Below, piece after piece: positions 1 to 9,438 of a DNA stretch of 64,000 nt. Position 1 is the stretch's first letter; the number at the start of each line of letters is the position of its first letter. A model generated the notes under the pieces. That model did not search any database, was not told the origin of the DNA, and saw only the letters and a list, made by a program, of their open reading frames with translations. The DNA is from Schistocerca nitens (taxonomy: Eukaryota; Arthropoda; Insecta; Orthoptera; Acrididae), in contig NC_064617.1 of the NCBI RefSeq assembly GCF_023898315.1, positions 713,145,202 to 713,209,201 of the forward strand. Direction: 5' to 3'. Made by a program: the position numbers and the translations under genes.

Positions 1-425
1 CTAACGTTGCCAAATCTAATTATTAAGACGCCGCTTCCGTGCAGATAAGGAATATAGATCAGGAATCAGAAGATATGGCACGAAGCAATATGCTGCCCAA
101 AGTTTCTTGGGATGTACTCTCGGAATCTCAACAGTAAACTTCTCCGTGATGCATAACCGCCTCTCTTGCAGCATCCCCCACTGTAGTTTGTTTAGTGTCG
201 CCATAACGCTCTTGTGCCGACTACATGATCCCATGACAAACCGTGTTGCCCTATGTTGGATCTTCTCTTTCTCGACTATTAATTCAAAGTGGCAAGGGTG
301 TCAGACTGATGAGCGGTACTCGAGAATCGGTCGTACATGTGCTTTGAAAATCACTTTTTTCGTGGATGAATTTCGTTTCCTCACGTTTCTTCCAGTGAGT
401 GTCAGTCTGACATATGTTTTTTCTG
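1..425 (-). pseudogene. LINE reverse transcriptase C-terminal remnant
   Basis: Read on the minus strand, the stretch resembles the region after the catalytic palm of CR1/L2/Jockey-type LINE reverse transcriptases. Visible pieces are VRPILEYRSSV, then KIQHRATRFVMGSC, then LNKLQWGMLQERR, which match the usual LVRPILEYcSsVWDP / IEkVQRRAARFV / LgWxtLexRR order. A stop sits where the VWDP tryptophan is expected and frames shift, so it is dead. The same domain recurs on the plus strand at 23359-24002. It runs off the window's left edge, so its true extent is unknown. Confidence 0.6.
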
Positions 426-1234
426 CAATTCTGTTTTCGTGGTCATTAAATTTTAGGTCGGTCTGGAAAATTACTTCTAGACATTTTAGTCTGTTATTCC
501 TTTATCGTTAACAGCTTAAGTGCACAGAAATCGTTTTCTTCGCTTATTTATGCTCAGTTACGCTCAGGATCAAGCACCAGTCCCTACACTATCATAAATC
601 CTTTAGATGTCTTCCTACGTTTCGTTACAGCCCCCTGGAGTTACAGCCTTTCTTTAGACACCACTATTGTTAGTGTGAAATATAGGTGTAGATGACTTCG
701 CTATATTCTGTCATATTCACCGAGAATGAGTTATGTAAAAAGAGTCGTCTGCCTTTTGAGGCAGCAGTCTGTAGTAAACTGCTCGTCTCTCTGCCACTGA
801 GCTGATAAAGCAAATTGGAACTTCGTACAGAGTAAGGATATTGTTCAAGATCAAAAACTGTTGCGCCACTATGCAGAGTACAGAGTAAGGATATTGTTCA
901 AGATCAAAAAACTGTGCCGCCACTATCCAACGCGATAAATCATTCTAAATATGACAGTTTCGTCTTTTTTGGTGACTTAGTATACCCCAAGCGGAGAGTC
1001 GCCATTATCATTCTCAGATGAATCGGCGGAAGACAGTTTCATCGTCACAAATAACAAATATCGTGATTTTGCCACAGAAAGTAATTGCACGAATACTGCC
1101 AGGAAAATACCGTGGGTAAAAGTTACTTTGTATTTTTCCTACATCCTGGCAATCCCTGTAGTGATCGTTTAGTCCAGTCGGAGTTGACTGCTCTCCCTTT
1201 GTAACAGTGCCGAAGTGGACCTGCTTTGTATCTC
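426..1234. other. No gene seen; contains a small tandem duplication
   Basis: I recognise no protein domain or RNA gene here. The only structure is the 53-bp tandem duplication annotated separately. Short ORFs lack codon or motif support. Confidence 0.5.
826..929. repeat. 53-bp tandem duplication, two copies
   Basis: A 53-bp unit starting TACAGAGTAAGGATATTG occurs at 826-878 and again at 879-929 with only a few single-base differences (an extra A, a G/C swap). The copies abut exactly, so this is a simple recent duplication. Confidence 0.9.
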
Positions 1235-1247
1235 TTTCTTTGGCGTA

Positions 1248-1446
1248 GGCCGGCCGGTGTGGCCGTGCGGTTCTAGGCACTTCAGTCTGGAGCCGCGTGA
1301 CCGCTTCGGTCGCAGGTTCGAATCCTGCCTCGGGCATGGATGTGTGTGATGTCCTTAGCTTAGTTAGCTTTAAGTAGTTCTAAGTTCTAGGGGACTGATG
1401 ACCTCAGATGTTAAGTCCCATGTGCTCAGAGCCATTTGAACCATTT
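1248..1446 (+). mobile_element. tRNA-derived SINE, type A, full length
   Basis: Head is tRNA-like with an A box (TGGCCGTGCGGTTCTAGGCA) and a B box (GGTTCGAATCC), then the conserved body (TTAGTTAGCTTTAAGTAG, TCAGAGCCATTTGAACC) and a T-rich 3' end. It is flanked by a perfect 13-bp TSD, TTTCTTTGGCGTA, at 1235-1247 and 1447-1459. Pol III transcription is inferred from the boxes. Confidence 0.93.
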
Positions 1447-1459
1447 TTTCTTTGGCGTA

Positions 1460-1829
1460 AATATGATTCTGGTCTGGCCTAGACCTTCTCAAAATCGTTT
1501 TATGCAACAGTAATGCTATTCTGGAACGATTTCTCTGAAAAGTACGATAAATTAAAGTCAAATTCAAAAGCCATTCTGTCGGGATAGCTATCTCTTCAAC
1601 ATATTTGTGTGCAGTTCACTGTAATTGATTCTCCGGCCCCATTATAAGACACAGAGTTTACTGAAACAGTCACCACTTTCTTAGCAGTTACTATCACTGT
1701 GATTTCAGTCTTCTCCTGTCATCCTTGTCGTTTCTGATGATTTTAAACACGTTTTAAGAAGTGCGCTGTCTTGTTGTTCTAAATGTTTACTACTACTGCG
1801 AGCGCAGTTTTTTTTTTTTCAAGCTCCGA
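1460..1829. other. No feature seen
   Basis: Unique-looking AT-rich sequence. No domain, RNA or repeat recognised. A run of about 11 T near 1809 lies at the outer end of the neighbouring mariner remnant. Confidence 0.4.
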
Positions 1830-2190
1830 TCGGTCACGAAATGGAAATCACAGTGAAGATCAAAAATGTTTTATTTGCAACATTTAGCTACACGTTCCAG
1901 CTACTTCCCTACATAGTCGTCGTTCCGACTTACCCACTTGTCATAGCATATTACCAACTTTCCAACGCCCTCGTCATAGAAGGCAGCCTCCTGTGCTTTC
2001 CGACAGTTCTCAGAGGGAGTCACGTCCAGGCTGTATGGTGGGTGATCAAACACATCCCATCGTGGACGCAACTGCAATCGGCGGGCATGCTGAAGCCACT
2101 GCGCAACATGTCTGCGCAAATCATCGGTTTTAATTTCGCGACATATCGAAGTTTGAAGGGAAAAAAGCCCTCGTGTTTCTATTAATACTA
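1830..2190 (-). pseudogene. Mariner transposase C-terminal remnant
   Basis: On the minus strand the reading HPPYSLDVTPSE matches the third catalytic block of mariner transposases (HPPYSPDLxPSD), followed by AAFYDEGVGKLVICYDKW and DDYVGK, the usual mariner carboxy-terminal signature ending just before a stop. The third catalytic acid is changed (PSE) and the segment between PSE and FYDEG is shortened. Only the C-terminal quarter is left. It ends where the R4/Dong-type LINE begins at about 2195, so the LINE probably inserted into or next to this copy. Confidence 0.75.
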
Positions 2191-2217
2191 CTAGTATTAT
2201 TATTTCTTTACTTTCTC

Positions 2218-2276
2218 AGACGTTAAGTCTGGTTAAAAATGGAAAGTGACGCGGACCTTGATCAAGCGTCACTTCC
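2218..2276 (-). other. Two stem-loops in the LINE 3' UTR
   Basis: GGAAAGTGACGC (2241-2252) can pair with GCGTCACTTCC (2266-2276), 11 base pairs with one bulged base and a 13-nt loop. Just beyond it CAGAC-GTTAA-GTCTG forms a short hairpin. Lying between the stop codon and the 3' end of an R2/R4-group LINE, these are good candidates for the RNA structure its reverse transcriptase binds; that role is inferred. Confidence 0.55.
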
Positions 2277-2296
2277 TTTTAACTGTACGGTATATG

Positions 2297-4912
2297 TTAT
2301 ATTGCATTTAGGAACTTTCGGGTAATTGAACATGTATCAATAATTACGGATTTCTGTAATTGTATATATAAGTTTGGATGTAGCTGTATTGCATTGATGT
2401 ACTGGTGGATATTGTGTGGTATGACTCCTGTAGTTGATAGTATAATTGGTATAATGTCAACTTTATCCTGATGCCACATGTCCTTGACTTCCTCAGCCAG
2501 TTGGATGTATTTTTCAATTTTTTCTCCGCTTTTCTTTTGTATATTTGTTGTATTGGGTATGGATATTTCGATTAGTTGTGTTAATTTCTTCTTTTTATTG
2601 GTGAGTATGATGTCAGGTTTGTTATGTGGTGTTGTTTTATCTGTTATAATGGTTCTGTTCCAGTATAATTTGTATTCATCATTCTCCAGTACATTTTGTG
2701 GTTCATACTTGTATGTGGGAACGTGTTGTTTTATAAGTTTATGTTGTAAGGCAAGTTGTTGATGTATTATTTTTGCTACATTGTCATGTCTTCTGGGGTA
2801 TTCTGTATTTGCTAGTATTGTACATCCACTTGTGATGTGATCTACCGTTTCTATTTGTTGTTTGCAAAGTCTGCATTTATCTGTTGTGGTATTGGGATCT
2901 TTAATAATATGCTTGCTGTAATATCTGGTGTTTATTGTTTGATCCTGTATTGCAATCATGAATCCTTCCGTCTCACTGTATATATTGCCTTTTCTTAGCC
3001 ATGTGTTGGATGCGTCTTGATCGATGTGTGGCTGTGTTAGATGATACGGGTGCTTGCCATGAAGTGTTTTCTTTTTCCAATTTACTTTCTTCGTATCTGT
3101 TGATGTTATGTGGTTTAAAGGGTTGTAGAGGTGGTTATGAAATTGTAGTGGTGTAGCCGATGTATTTATATGAGTGATTGCTTTGTGTATTTTGCTAGTT
3201 TCTGCTCGTTCTATAAAGAATTTTCTTAAATTGCCTACCTGTCCATAATGTAGGTTTTTTATATCGATAAATCCCCTTCCTCCTTCCTTTCTGCTTAATG
3301 TGAATCTTTCTGTTGCTGAATGTATGTGATGTATTCTATATTTATGGCATTGTGATCGTGTAAGTGTATTGAGTGCTTCTAGGTCTGTGTTACTCCATTT
3401 CACTACTCCAAATGAGTAGGTCAATATTGGTATGGCATAAGTATTTATAGCTTTGGTCTTGTTTCTTGCTGTCAATTCTGTTTTCAGTATTTTTGTTAGT
3501 CTTTGTCTATATTTTTCTTTTAGTTCTTCTTTAATATTTGTATTATCTATTCCTATTTTTTGTCTGTATCCTAGATATTTATAGGCATCCGTTTTTTCCA
3601 TCGCTTCTATGCAGTCGCTGTGGTTATCCAATATGTAATCTTCTTGTTTAGTGTGTTTTCCCTTGACTATGCTATTTTTCTTACATTTGTCTGTTCCAAA
3701 CGCCATACTTATATCATTGCTGAATACTTCTGTTATCTTTAGTAATTGGTTGAGTTGTTGATTTGTTGCTGCCAGTAGTTTTAGATCATCCATGTATAGC
3801 AAATGTGTGATTTTGTGTGGGTATGTTCCAGTAATATTGTATCCATAATTTGTACTATTTAGCATGTTGGATAGTGGGTTCAGAGCAAGGCAGAACCAGA
3901 AAGGACTTAATGAGTCTCCTTGGTATATTCCACGCTTAATCTGTATTGGCTGTGATGTGATATTATCTGAATTTGTTTGGATATTAAGTGTGGTTTTCCA
4001 GTTTTTCATTACTATGTTTAGGAACTGTATCAATTTAGGATCTACTTTGTATATTTCCAATATTTGTAGTAACCATGAGTGGGGTACACTATCAAAAGCT
4101 TTTTGGTAATCAATGTATGCGTAGTGTAGAGACCTTTGTTTAGTTTTAGCTTGATATGTCACCTCTGCATCTATTATCAGTTGCTCTTTACATCCTCGTG
4201 CTCCTTTGCAGCAGCCTTTTTGTTCTTCATTTATAATTTTGTTCTGTGTTGTATGTGTCATTAATTTCTGTGTAATGACTGAAGTTAATATTTTGTAGAT
4301 TGTTGGTAGGCATGTTATGGGGCGATATTTAGCTGGGTTTGCTGTGTCTGCTTGATCTTTAGGTTTCAGATAAGTTATTCCATGTGTAAGTGTATCAGGG
4401 AATATGTATGGGTCTGCAATGTAACTGTTAAATAATTTAGTTAGATGTGAATGTGTTGAGGTGAACTTCTTTAGCCAGAAATTTGCTATTTTATCATTTC
4501 CAGGGGCTTTCCAATTGTGCGTAGAATTAATTGCTTGGGTGACTTCATGTTGCAAAATTATCACTTCAGGCATTTGTGGTATCATCTTGTATGTATCTGT
4601 TTCTGCTTGTATCCACCGTGCATGCCTGTTATGTTGTACCGGGTTTGACCATATGCTGCTCCAGAAGTGTTCCATGTCTGTTATGTTTGGTGGATTGTTT
4701 ATTTTAATGTGTGTGTTATCTATTGTCTGGTAAAATTTCTTTTGGTTTGTGTTGAATGTTTGGTTTTGTTTCCTTCTATTTTCACTTTTTTTGTATCTTC
4801 TGAGTCGTTTGGCTAATGCTTGTAATTTCTGCTTCTTTTCGTCTAATTGCTCTGTCGCTTCTTGTTGTGAGATTTTACCTAACCTTTTTCGTTTTTTTTT
4901 CCGAGATTTCAT
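2297..4912 (-). CDS. R4/Dong-type ORF, reverse transcriptase-endonuclease part (871 aa)
   Basis: Catalyses target-primed reverse transcription of its own RNA. Residues 1-60 are a lysine/arginine-rich linker. The RT domain spans about 170-500: YRPITCLPTIYK at 196, catalytic YIDYQKAFDSVP with the aspartate at 268, RGIYQGDSLSP at 327, and YMDD at 373-376. A zinc knuckle C-X2-C-X8-H-X4-C occupies 680-697. A restriction-like endonuclease motif follows, KPDI at 765-768 with the second acid in LIEISIP at 782, a glutamate where many relatives have aspartate. All RT catalytic residues are present. The listed start is simply the first Met after a frameshift in an A-run at about 4893-4905; the true protein continues upstream in another frame. 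No stop interrupts these 871 codons, so it is young or was recently constrained. Confidence 0.88.
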   Translation of the reverse strand: MKSRKKKRKRLGKISQQEATEQLDEKKQKLQALAKRLRRYKKSENRRKQNQTFNTNQKKFYQTIDNTHIKINNPPNITDMEHFWSSIWSNPVQHNRHARWIQAETDTYKMIPQMPEVIILQHEVTQAINSTHNWKAPGNDKIANFWLKKFTSTHSHLTKLFNSYIADPYIFPDTLTHGITYLKPKDQADTANPAKYRPITCLPTIYKILTSVITQKLMTHTTQNKIINEEQKGCCKGARGCKEQLIIDAEVTYQAKTKQRSLHYAYIDYQKAFDSVPHSWLLQILEIYKVDPKLIQFLNIVMKNWKTTLNIQTNSDNITSQPIQIKRGIYQGDSLSPFWFCLALNPLSNMLNSTNYGYNITGTYPHKITHLLYMDDLKLLAATNQQLNQLLKITEVFSNDISMAFGTDKCKKNSIVKGKHTKQEDYILDNHSDCIEAMEKTDAYKYLGYRQKIGIDNTNIKEELKEKYRQRLTKILKTELTARNKTKAINTYAIPILTYSFGVVKWSNTDLEALNTLTRSQCHKYRIHHIHSATERFTLSRKEGGRGFIDIKNLHYGQVGNLRKFFIERAETSKIHKAITHINTSATPLQFHNHLYNPLNHITSTDTKKVNWKKKTLHGKHPYHLTQPHIDQDASNTWLRKGNIYSETEGFMIAIQDQTINTRYYSKHIIKDPNTTTDKCRLCKQQIETVDHITSGCTILANTEYPRRHDNVAKIIHQQLALQHKLIKQHVPTYKYEPQNVLENDEYKLYWNRTIITDKTTPHNKPDIILTNKKKKLTQLIEISIPNTTNIQKKSGEKIEKYIQLAEEVKDMWHQDKVDIIPIILSTTGVIPHNIHQYINAIQLHPNLYIQLQKSVIIDTCSITRKFLNAI

Positions 4913-5855
4913 TTCTTATAAATTGTGTTAGCTGTCCGATGTCTTTTCTCAGTTTTTCTATTCTGATCTGTAGCCTGTGTTGCCATGCTGGTTTTGTGGG
5001 TTTCTTCTGTGTGTTGGTTGGTTCTGATCTCTGTCTAGTGTGTATATTTAGTGTAGTGAGTGCTCCTATATAAACCAGTAGTTGTAACTCTTCCATAGTT
5101 GTGTTTTAATTTATTTTGTTGTGTATGATTGTGTTGATAGTTTTTATTGTTGCTTCGACTTGTGGGTTATTTGGTGGTCTATGCAAGAATGGTCTTATGT
5201 CTGTATTTGTGTCTTTGTATTTTATATACGTCAGCTGAAATTTTTCTTCTATATCTAACATGTGTGTCACTTCGTGTTCTATTTGTGCTTGTTCTGGTGG
5301 CTGTCTTAAGATTTCGTTTTCCTCTGATTTGTTAATTGGTGCGTGTTGTTCTTTGTTTGTTTGCTCTGGGATGTTTGAGTCCATTACTGTATTTTCTTCT
5401 TCTTCTGATTGCACATTATTTTGTTCCAGTATTTGTTGTACTTGTTGTTTGATGTTTTCTAATTCTGACTGGGGTATCCTGTTATTTTTGATTATTACAC
5501 GGATCTGATCAGCTAGTCTTTGTTCTGTTAAAAATTTTAATTCTGGGTATCTGGTAATAAATGTTGTGTATACTTGTGATCTGTATCCAGTTGTGTTGGT
5601 TCCTAGGTTTGTTGCTTGGTAATAACAGAACATGAGGTGTCGATTAACTTTATCTGACCATCTCATCCTCTGTCTTTGTTTTCCTTCTAGGGTGGTTGCA
5701 GGAAGCATATCCTGCAAAACACCTCTATTTGGATTTAAATCATTTTCCAGTTGGCTAGCAGTGTCGTTACCATTGTGGGCGGGCATAGGGTTCAAGCGTC
5801 GTCCCCGACCATGACGGGGCTTGTCCGAGGCTTCTTTAGTTCTGTCCTGAACCAA
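4913..5855 (-). pseudogene. R4/Dong-type ORF, N-terminal Myb-like part
   Basis: From the Met at 5855 the frame runs 249 codons to a TAA at 5104-5106, then stays open in the same frame for a further 73 codons or so until the A-run frameshift. It carries RMRWSDKVNRHLMFCYYQAT, then GYRSQVYTTFITRYPEL and LTEQRLADQIRVIIKNN, the Myb/SANT-like DNA-binding block found at the start of Dong-type proteins, followed by a glutamine/glutamate-rich spacer. After the stop, WQHRLQIRIEKLRKDIGQL resembles the linker preceding the RT in intact relatives. The stop is therefore a nonsense change inside one original ORF rather than the border of two genes. Readthrough cannot be excluded. Confidence 0.75.
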
Positions 5856-5898
5856 CTAATCACACTAAAGGGGGGTTAGCCCTATTAGTGGTTTGTTC

Positions 5899-5900
<2 letters not shown>

Positions 5901-5942
<42 letters not shown>
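5901..5942. repeat. (TTA)n microsatellite at LINE 5' flank
   Basis: About 14 perfect TTA units. It lies immediately beyond the 5' end of the R4/Dong-type LINE and probably is the insertion target. Confidence 0.95.
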
Positions 5943-5943
<1 letters not shown>

Positions 5944-7624
5944 AGCTACTGTTATTTTTCAGTATCATTATTTGTGTTGGTAAATGCAGTTACCCTCCTA
6001 ATAACATCTCAAACGTACATAACTGAACCAAATACATGTATGGAAATTTGGAATGCTTCGCAATACTTTTTGGTTCGTGCAGTGCTTGGCGTGGTTAAGT
6101 AAAACAATAGATAAAAATACAATTTGCTTTGTCGGATTATATCCAGCTTTGTTTAACGTCTAGTTCACTACACAGCATGTGTTCGCAGCACTGTAAATAA
6201 ATGAACCTTGCGTTTGTTTGGAAGAAGTTGGCATTACTTGGGCAGCCGTACGCGGAAGCGTCCCTTTTTTTTTTTTTTTTTTTTTAGAGGCTGCCCTGTC
6301 GGCGGCGTCCTCAGATGTTCCCCGCCCCCTGCTTCTTCTTGTACACGGCTCCCGTGTTCATTGGCCGACAGCGTCGACGCTGTTCCGCTAGGACGGTGAC
6401 AGCGGGGATTCTGCTTACTGTCTCTGCCGTGGCCCGCATCTGCCAGCAGGATTTCCTGCCTTGGCATCATCTATTCCGTGTCTTACATAATTTTTGATTG
6501 ACGTCCAGTGTTGCACTATAGTGCCGCACCCTTCTGTATCACGAACTGCGGGTTTACCTTTTAGTTTCTAAAATTACACTCAGTGAGTAGTTTGGTAGGT
6601 TTGATGACATCGTTTCACACAGTCTTCATTGTCATTTGGTAAGTTTCTCGACCGAAATATAAACAGCACTTTATACAAGGTGGTACCCAAAACTATCCTT
6701 AATTTGAATTTTGCGGGAAGATAGTTACACGTGCGCTGAAATACCGCTTGGGATGTCTCTAGGGATACAACGTGATTCAATCAGTTTGGCAAGTAACTAC
6801 AGCCTGAGTAGTTTGGTTATTTGTTGAACAGTGTATTTCGACGGTCCATATCTATTCTTCAGTACTCCCACAGCCCCTACCCTTTCAGCCTGATACACTC
6901 TGTGGGCGTTGCAGTTTTTCCGGTCCCTTCAGGTAGAAATCATGTGATAGATTGTCAGAACATTTCTCAGCAGAATTTTTGACGCCTGAGTCTGACGACA
7001 TTTCACATGTTACTTCGGAAATTAAGAAAGGCAGAGACAGTTTGGCGGAGACAACTTAGAACATTTCAAGGATACATAGTCCTGCGACAAAAGGACCCGT
7101 CTGGTCAGCTTTCCATGTCGTTTCTTGTTAAGTCTTCTTTCAGCTGCTCGAGGAGGCTAGCTTAGACACTACCCAAGAATATAACACCGCCCCAGAAAAG
7201 GGTGCCGTGACTATTCGGATGATACATGACGCGGAAGTTCTTCGATCGGGGGAATCCACTGTGACGTCATTCCTTGGACATTTCCTTAGTTTTGGATCAT
7301 AAATATGTTGCCATATTTCATCCTAATCCTTCTGGAGCATAAAAATGAGTTCTTGGGAGGTACCAAACCGTGCTTCTTCTCTTCACTATTCAAAGAACTT
7401 GGAATTCACTTTCCTTAGAGATTACTCCTCCCTAGGATATTGTTTTAATGAAACTAATATGTTTCTGAGGTGTCTGACGGTAGTCACGAATGAGCCTGTG
7501 AACAGCATCACTTGATTCCGTGTCTATTGACGTTGTGGGCGGCACATAGTAAACTGACCTTCAACAGTGAAATCTTGAAACTAGATAAACAGCTTTTGTC
7601 AGTGCTGTAGCAAGGTTACTTTCC
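5943..7624. other. No gene seen; T21 run with flanking inverted repeat
   Basis: No protein domain or repeat family recognised. A run of 21 T at 6265-6285 is bracketed by GGGCAGCC (about 6240) and GGCTGCCC (about 6289), an 8-bp perfect inverted repeat. The DNA around 6290-6450 is GC-rich. The short ORFs here look random. Confidence 0.4.
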
Positions 7625-7637
7625 CCTTAGCTTTTTC

Positions 7638-7748
7638 GCATGGATGTGTGTGATGTCCTTAGGTTAGTTAGGTTTAAGTTGTTTTAAGTTCTAGGGGACT
7701 GATGGCCTTAGATGTCCCATTCTCCCATTGTGCTCAGAGCCATTTGAA
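7638..7748 (+). mobile_element. SINE type A, 5'-truncated
   Basis: Begins at GCATGGATGTGTGTGATG, so the whole tRNA-like head is missing, and ends at GCTCAGAGCCATTTGAA. A 13-bp TSD, CCTTAGCTTTTTC, flanks it (7625-7637 and 7749-7761). The TSD shows it was truncated when it inserted, as happens in target-primed reverse transcription. Confidence 0.9.
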
Positions 7749-7949
7749 CCTTAGCTTTTTCACATCTCACTGTGAATTTCCGTGGCAGAGTTTCACTGAA
7801 GAATCAGCCATCTCGACGCTCTGTATCTCCACAGGCGTGAAACTAGCTTGTGCCTCTGCCATTTCGTATTCTATCTTTAATTTAAAAAAATAGTTAAAAG
7901 TATGCGAAACATGCGATATTTATACAATTACGTAACAAAATATCAAACT

Positions 7950-9436
7950 ATTATACGCTGAATATATTCCGATCCGTGTTTTCCTTACAGTTTTTATCCC
8001 CTGCAAGTCCCTCTAGCACCATGTAAGTTATCCCCTGACGTCTTAAGACATACCCTGTCACCCTGTCCTCCTTCTCGTCAATATTTTCCATGCATACCTT
8101 TCCTATCTGTGATTCTGTGCAGACACTTCTCATTCCTTACCTTACCAGTCCACCTTGGAGCAGCACATCTCAAATGCTTCGATTTTCTTCCGTTCTGGTT
8201 TTCCCACAGTCCATGTTTCACAACCATACGATGCTGTGCTTCACATGTACATGCTCAGAAATTTCTTCCTCAAATTAAGGCCTATGTTTGATACTAGCAG
8301 ACTTCTCTTGGCTAGCAATGCCGTTTCTGTCTGTGCGTTTACTTTTTAGGTCCTCGTCCTTTCATCCATCATGGGTTATGTTGCTGTGTAGGTAGCAGAA
8401 TTCCTCAACTTCGTCTTCTTCGTGAACACCAACTTTGATATTAAGTTTGCCGCTGCTCTCATTTCTGCTACTTCTCATTACCTTCGTCTTTCTTCGACTT
8501 ACTTCCAATATATGTTCTGTACTCATTAGACTTCATTCCATTCAACAGAGCCCGTAATTCTTTTCTACTTTCACTGAGGACAGCAAGGCCATCACCAAAA
8601 AATTATTTCTGATATCCTTTCACCATGTATTTTAATCCCACTCTTGAACCTGTATTTGATTTCCGTCATTGCTTGTTCGATCTATAGATTGAACAGTAGA
8701 GGCAAAAGTCTGCATCTTGTCTTACACCCTTTTTAATCAGAGCACTTCGTACTTCGTCTTCCACGCTTAATTGTTCTCATGTACATATTCTACGTTACGC
8801 ATCTTTCGCTACAGTTTACCTTTATTTTTCTCAGAAATTCGAACGTCTCGCAAAGTTTTACACCGTTTCCGGGGTCGACAAATCCTAAGAACGTGTCTTG
8901 ATTTTTCTTCAGTCTTAAGTCCATCACCAACCACAGCATCAGAACTGCCTTTCTGGTGCCTTTCCGTTTCCTAAAGCCAACTGACCGTCATCTAACACAG
9001 TCTCAGTTTCCTTTTCCATTCTTCTGTATGGTATTCTTGTCAGCAATTCGGATCCATGAGCTGTTAAACTGATTGTGCGATAATTCTTGCATTTGTCGGT
9101 CTTGCTATCTTCGGAACTGTGTCGGTGATTTTTTCCCGAAAGGCTGATTGTGTATTACCAGTCTCATACATACTACAGACCAACATGAATAGTAGTTTTG
9201 TTGACGCTTTCCCCAGTGATTTTAGAAATTGCGATGGAATGGTAACTATTGCTTCTGCCTTATTCGATCTTACGTCTTCCAAAGCTCTTTTAAATTCTGA
9301 CTCTAATACTGGATCCCCTATCTATCGACTCTTGTTTCTTCTTCTATCACGTCTTCAGACAAATACTCCCTATTACAGAGACCAATGTACTCCTTCCACA
9401 TGTTCGCTCTCTCCTCTGCATTTAACAGTTCATTTT
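7950..9436 (-). pseudogene. RTE-type LINE remnant, linker to C-terminus
   Basis: Minus-strand fragments follow the order of RTE-type endonuclease-reverse transcriptases. NELLNAEERANMWKEYIGL lies near 9430, LEDVRSNKAEAIVTIPSQFL and SMYETG near 9280-9090, and a decayed RT with VEEFCYLGSKI-like traces near 8400. Near 8130-7950 are RVTGYVLRRQGITYMVLEG and related GHVLRR / EGKxxRGRPR-type sequence. Stops and frameshifts occur throughout and no YADD block survives clearly. A complete Tc1 element sits directly upstream (9439-10796) and may have split it; I could not find the LINE's continuation on the far side. Confidence 0.65.
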
Positions 9437-9438
9437 TA

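Larger units (their letters stand above)
2195..5900 (-). mobile_element. R4/Dong-type non-LTR retrotransposon, nearly intact
   Basis: About 3.7 kb on the minus strand with a near-complete coding region of roughly 1,180 residues: an N-terminal Myb-like domain, a basic linker, a reverse transcriptase with YMDD, a CCHC zinc knuckle and a C-terminal restriction-like endonuclease. This order defines the R2/R4 group, and the GxYQGDSLSP and YMDD blocks fit R4/Dong best. The 5' side abuts a pure (TTA)n run and the 3' side ends in AATAATAATACTAGTAGTAT, so both flanks are TAA-rich. From established knowledge, Dong inserts into TAA repeats. The 3' UTR holds two stem-loops. One in-frame stop and one frameshift break the ORF. 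Confidence 0.85.
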
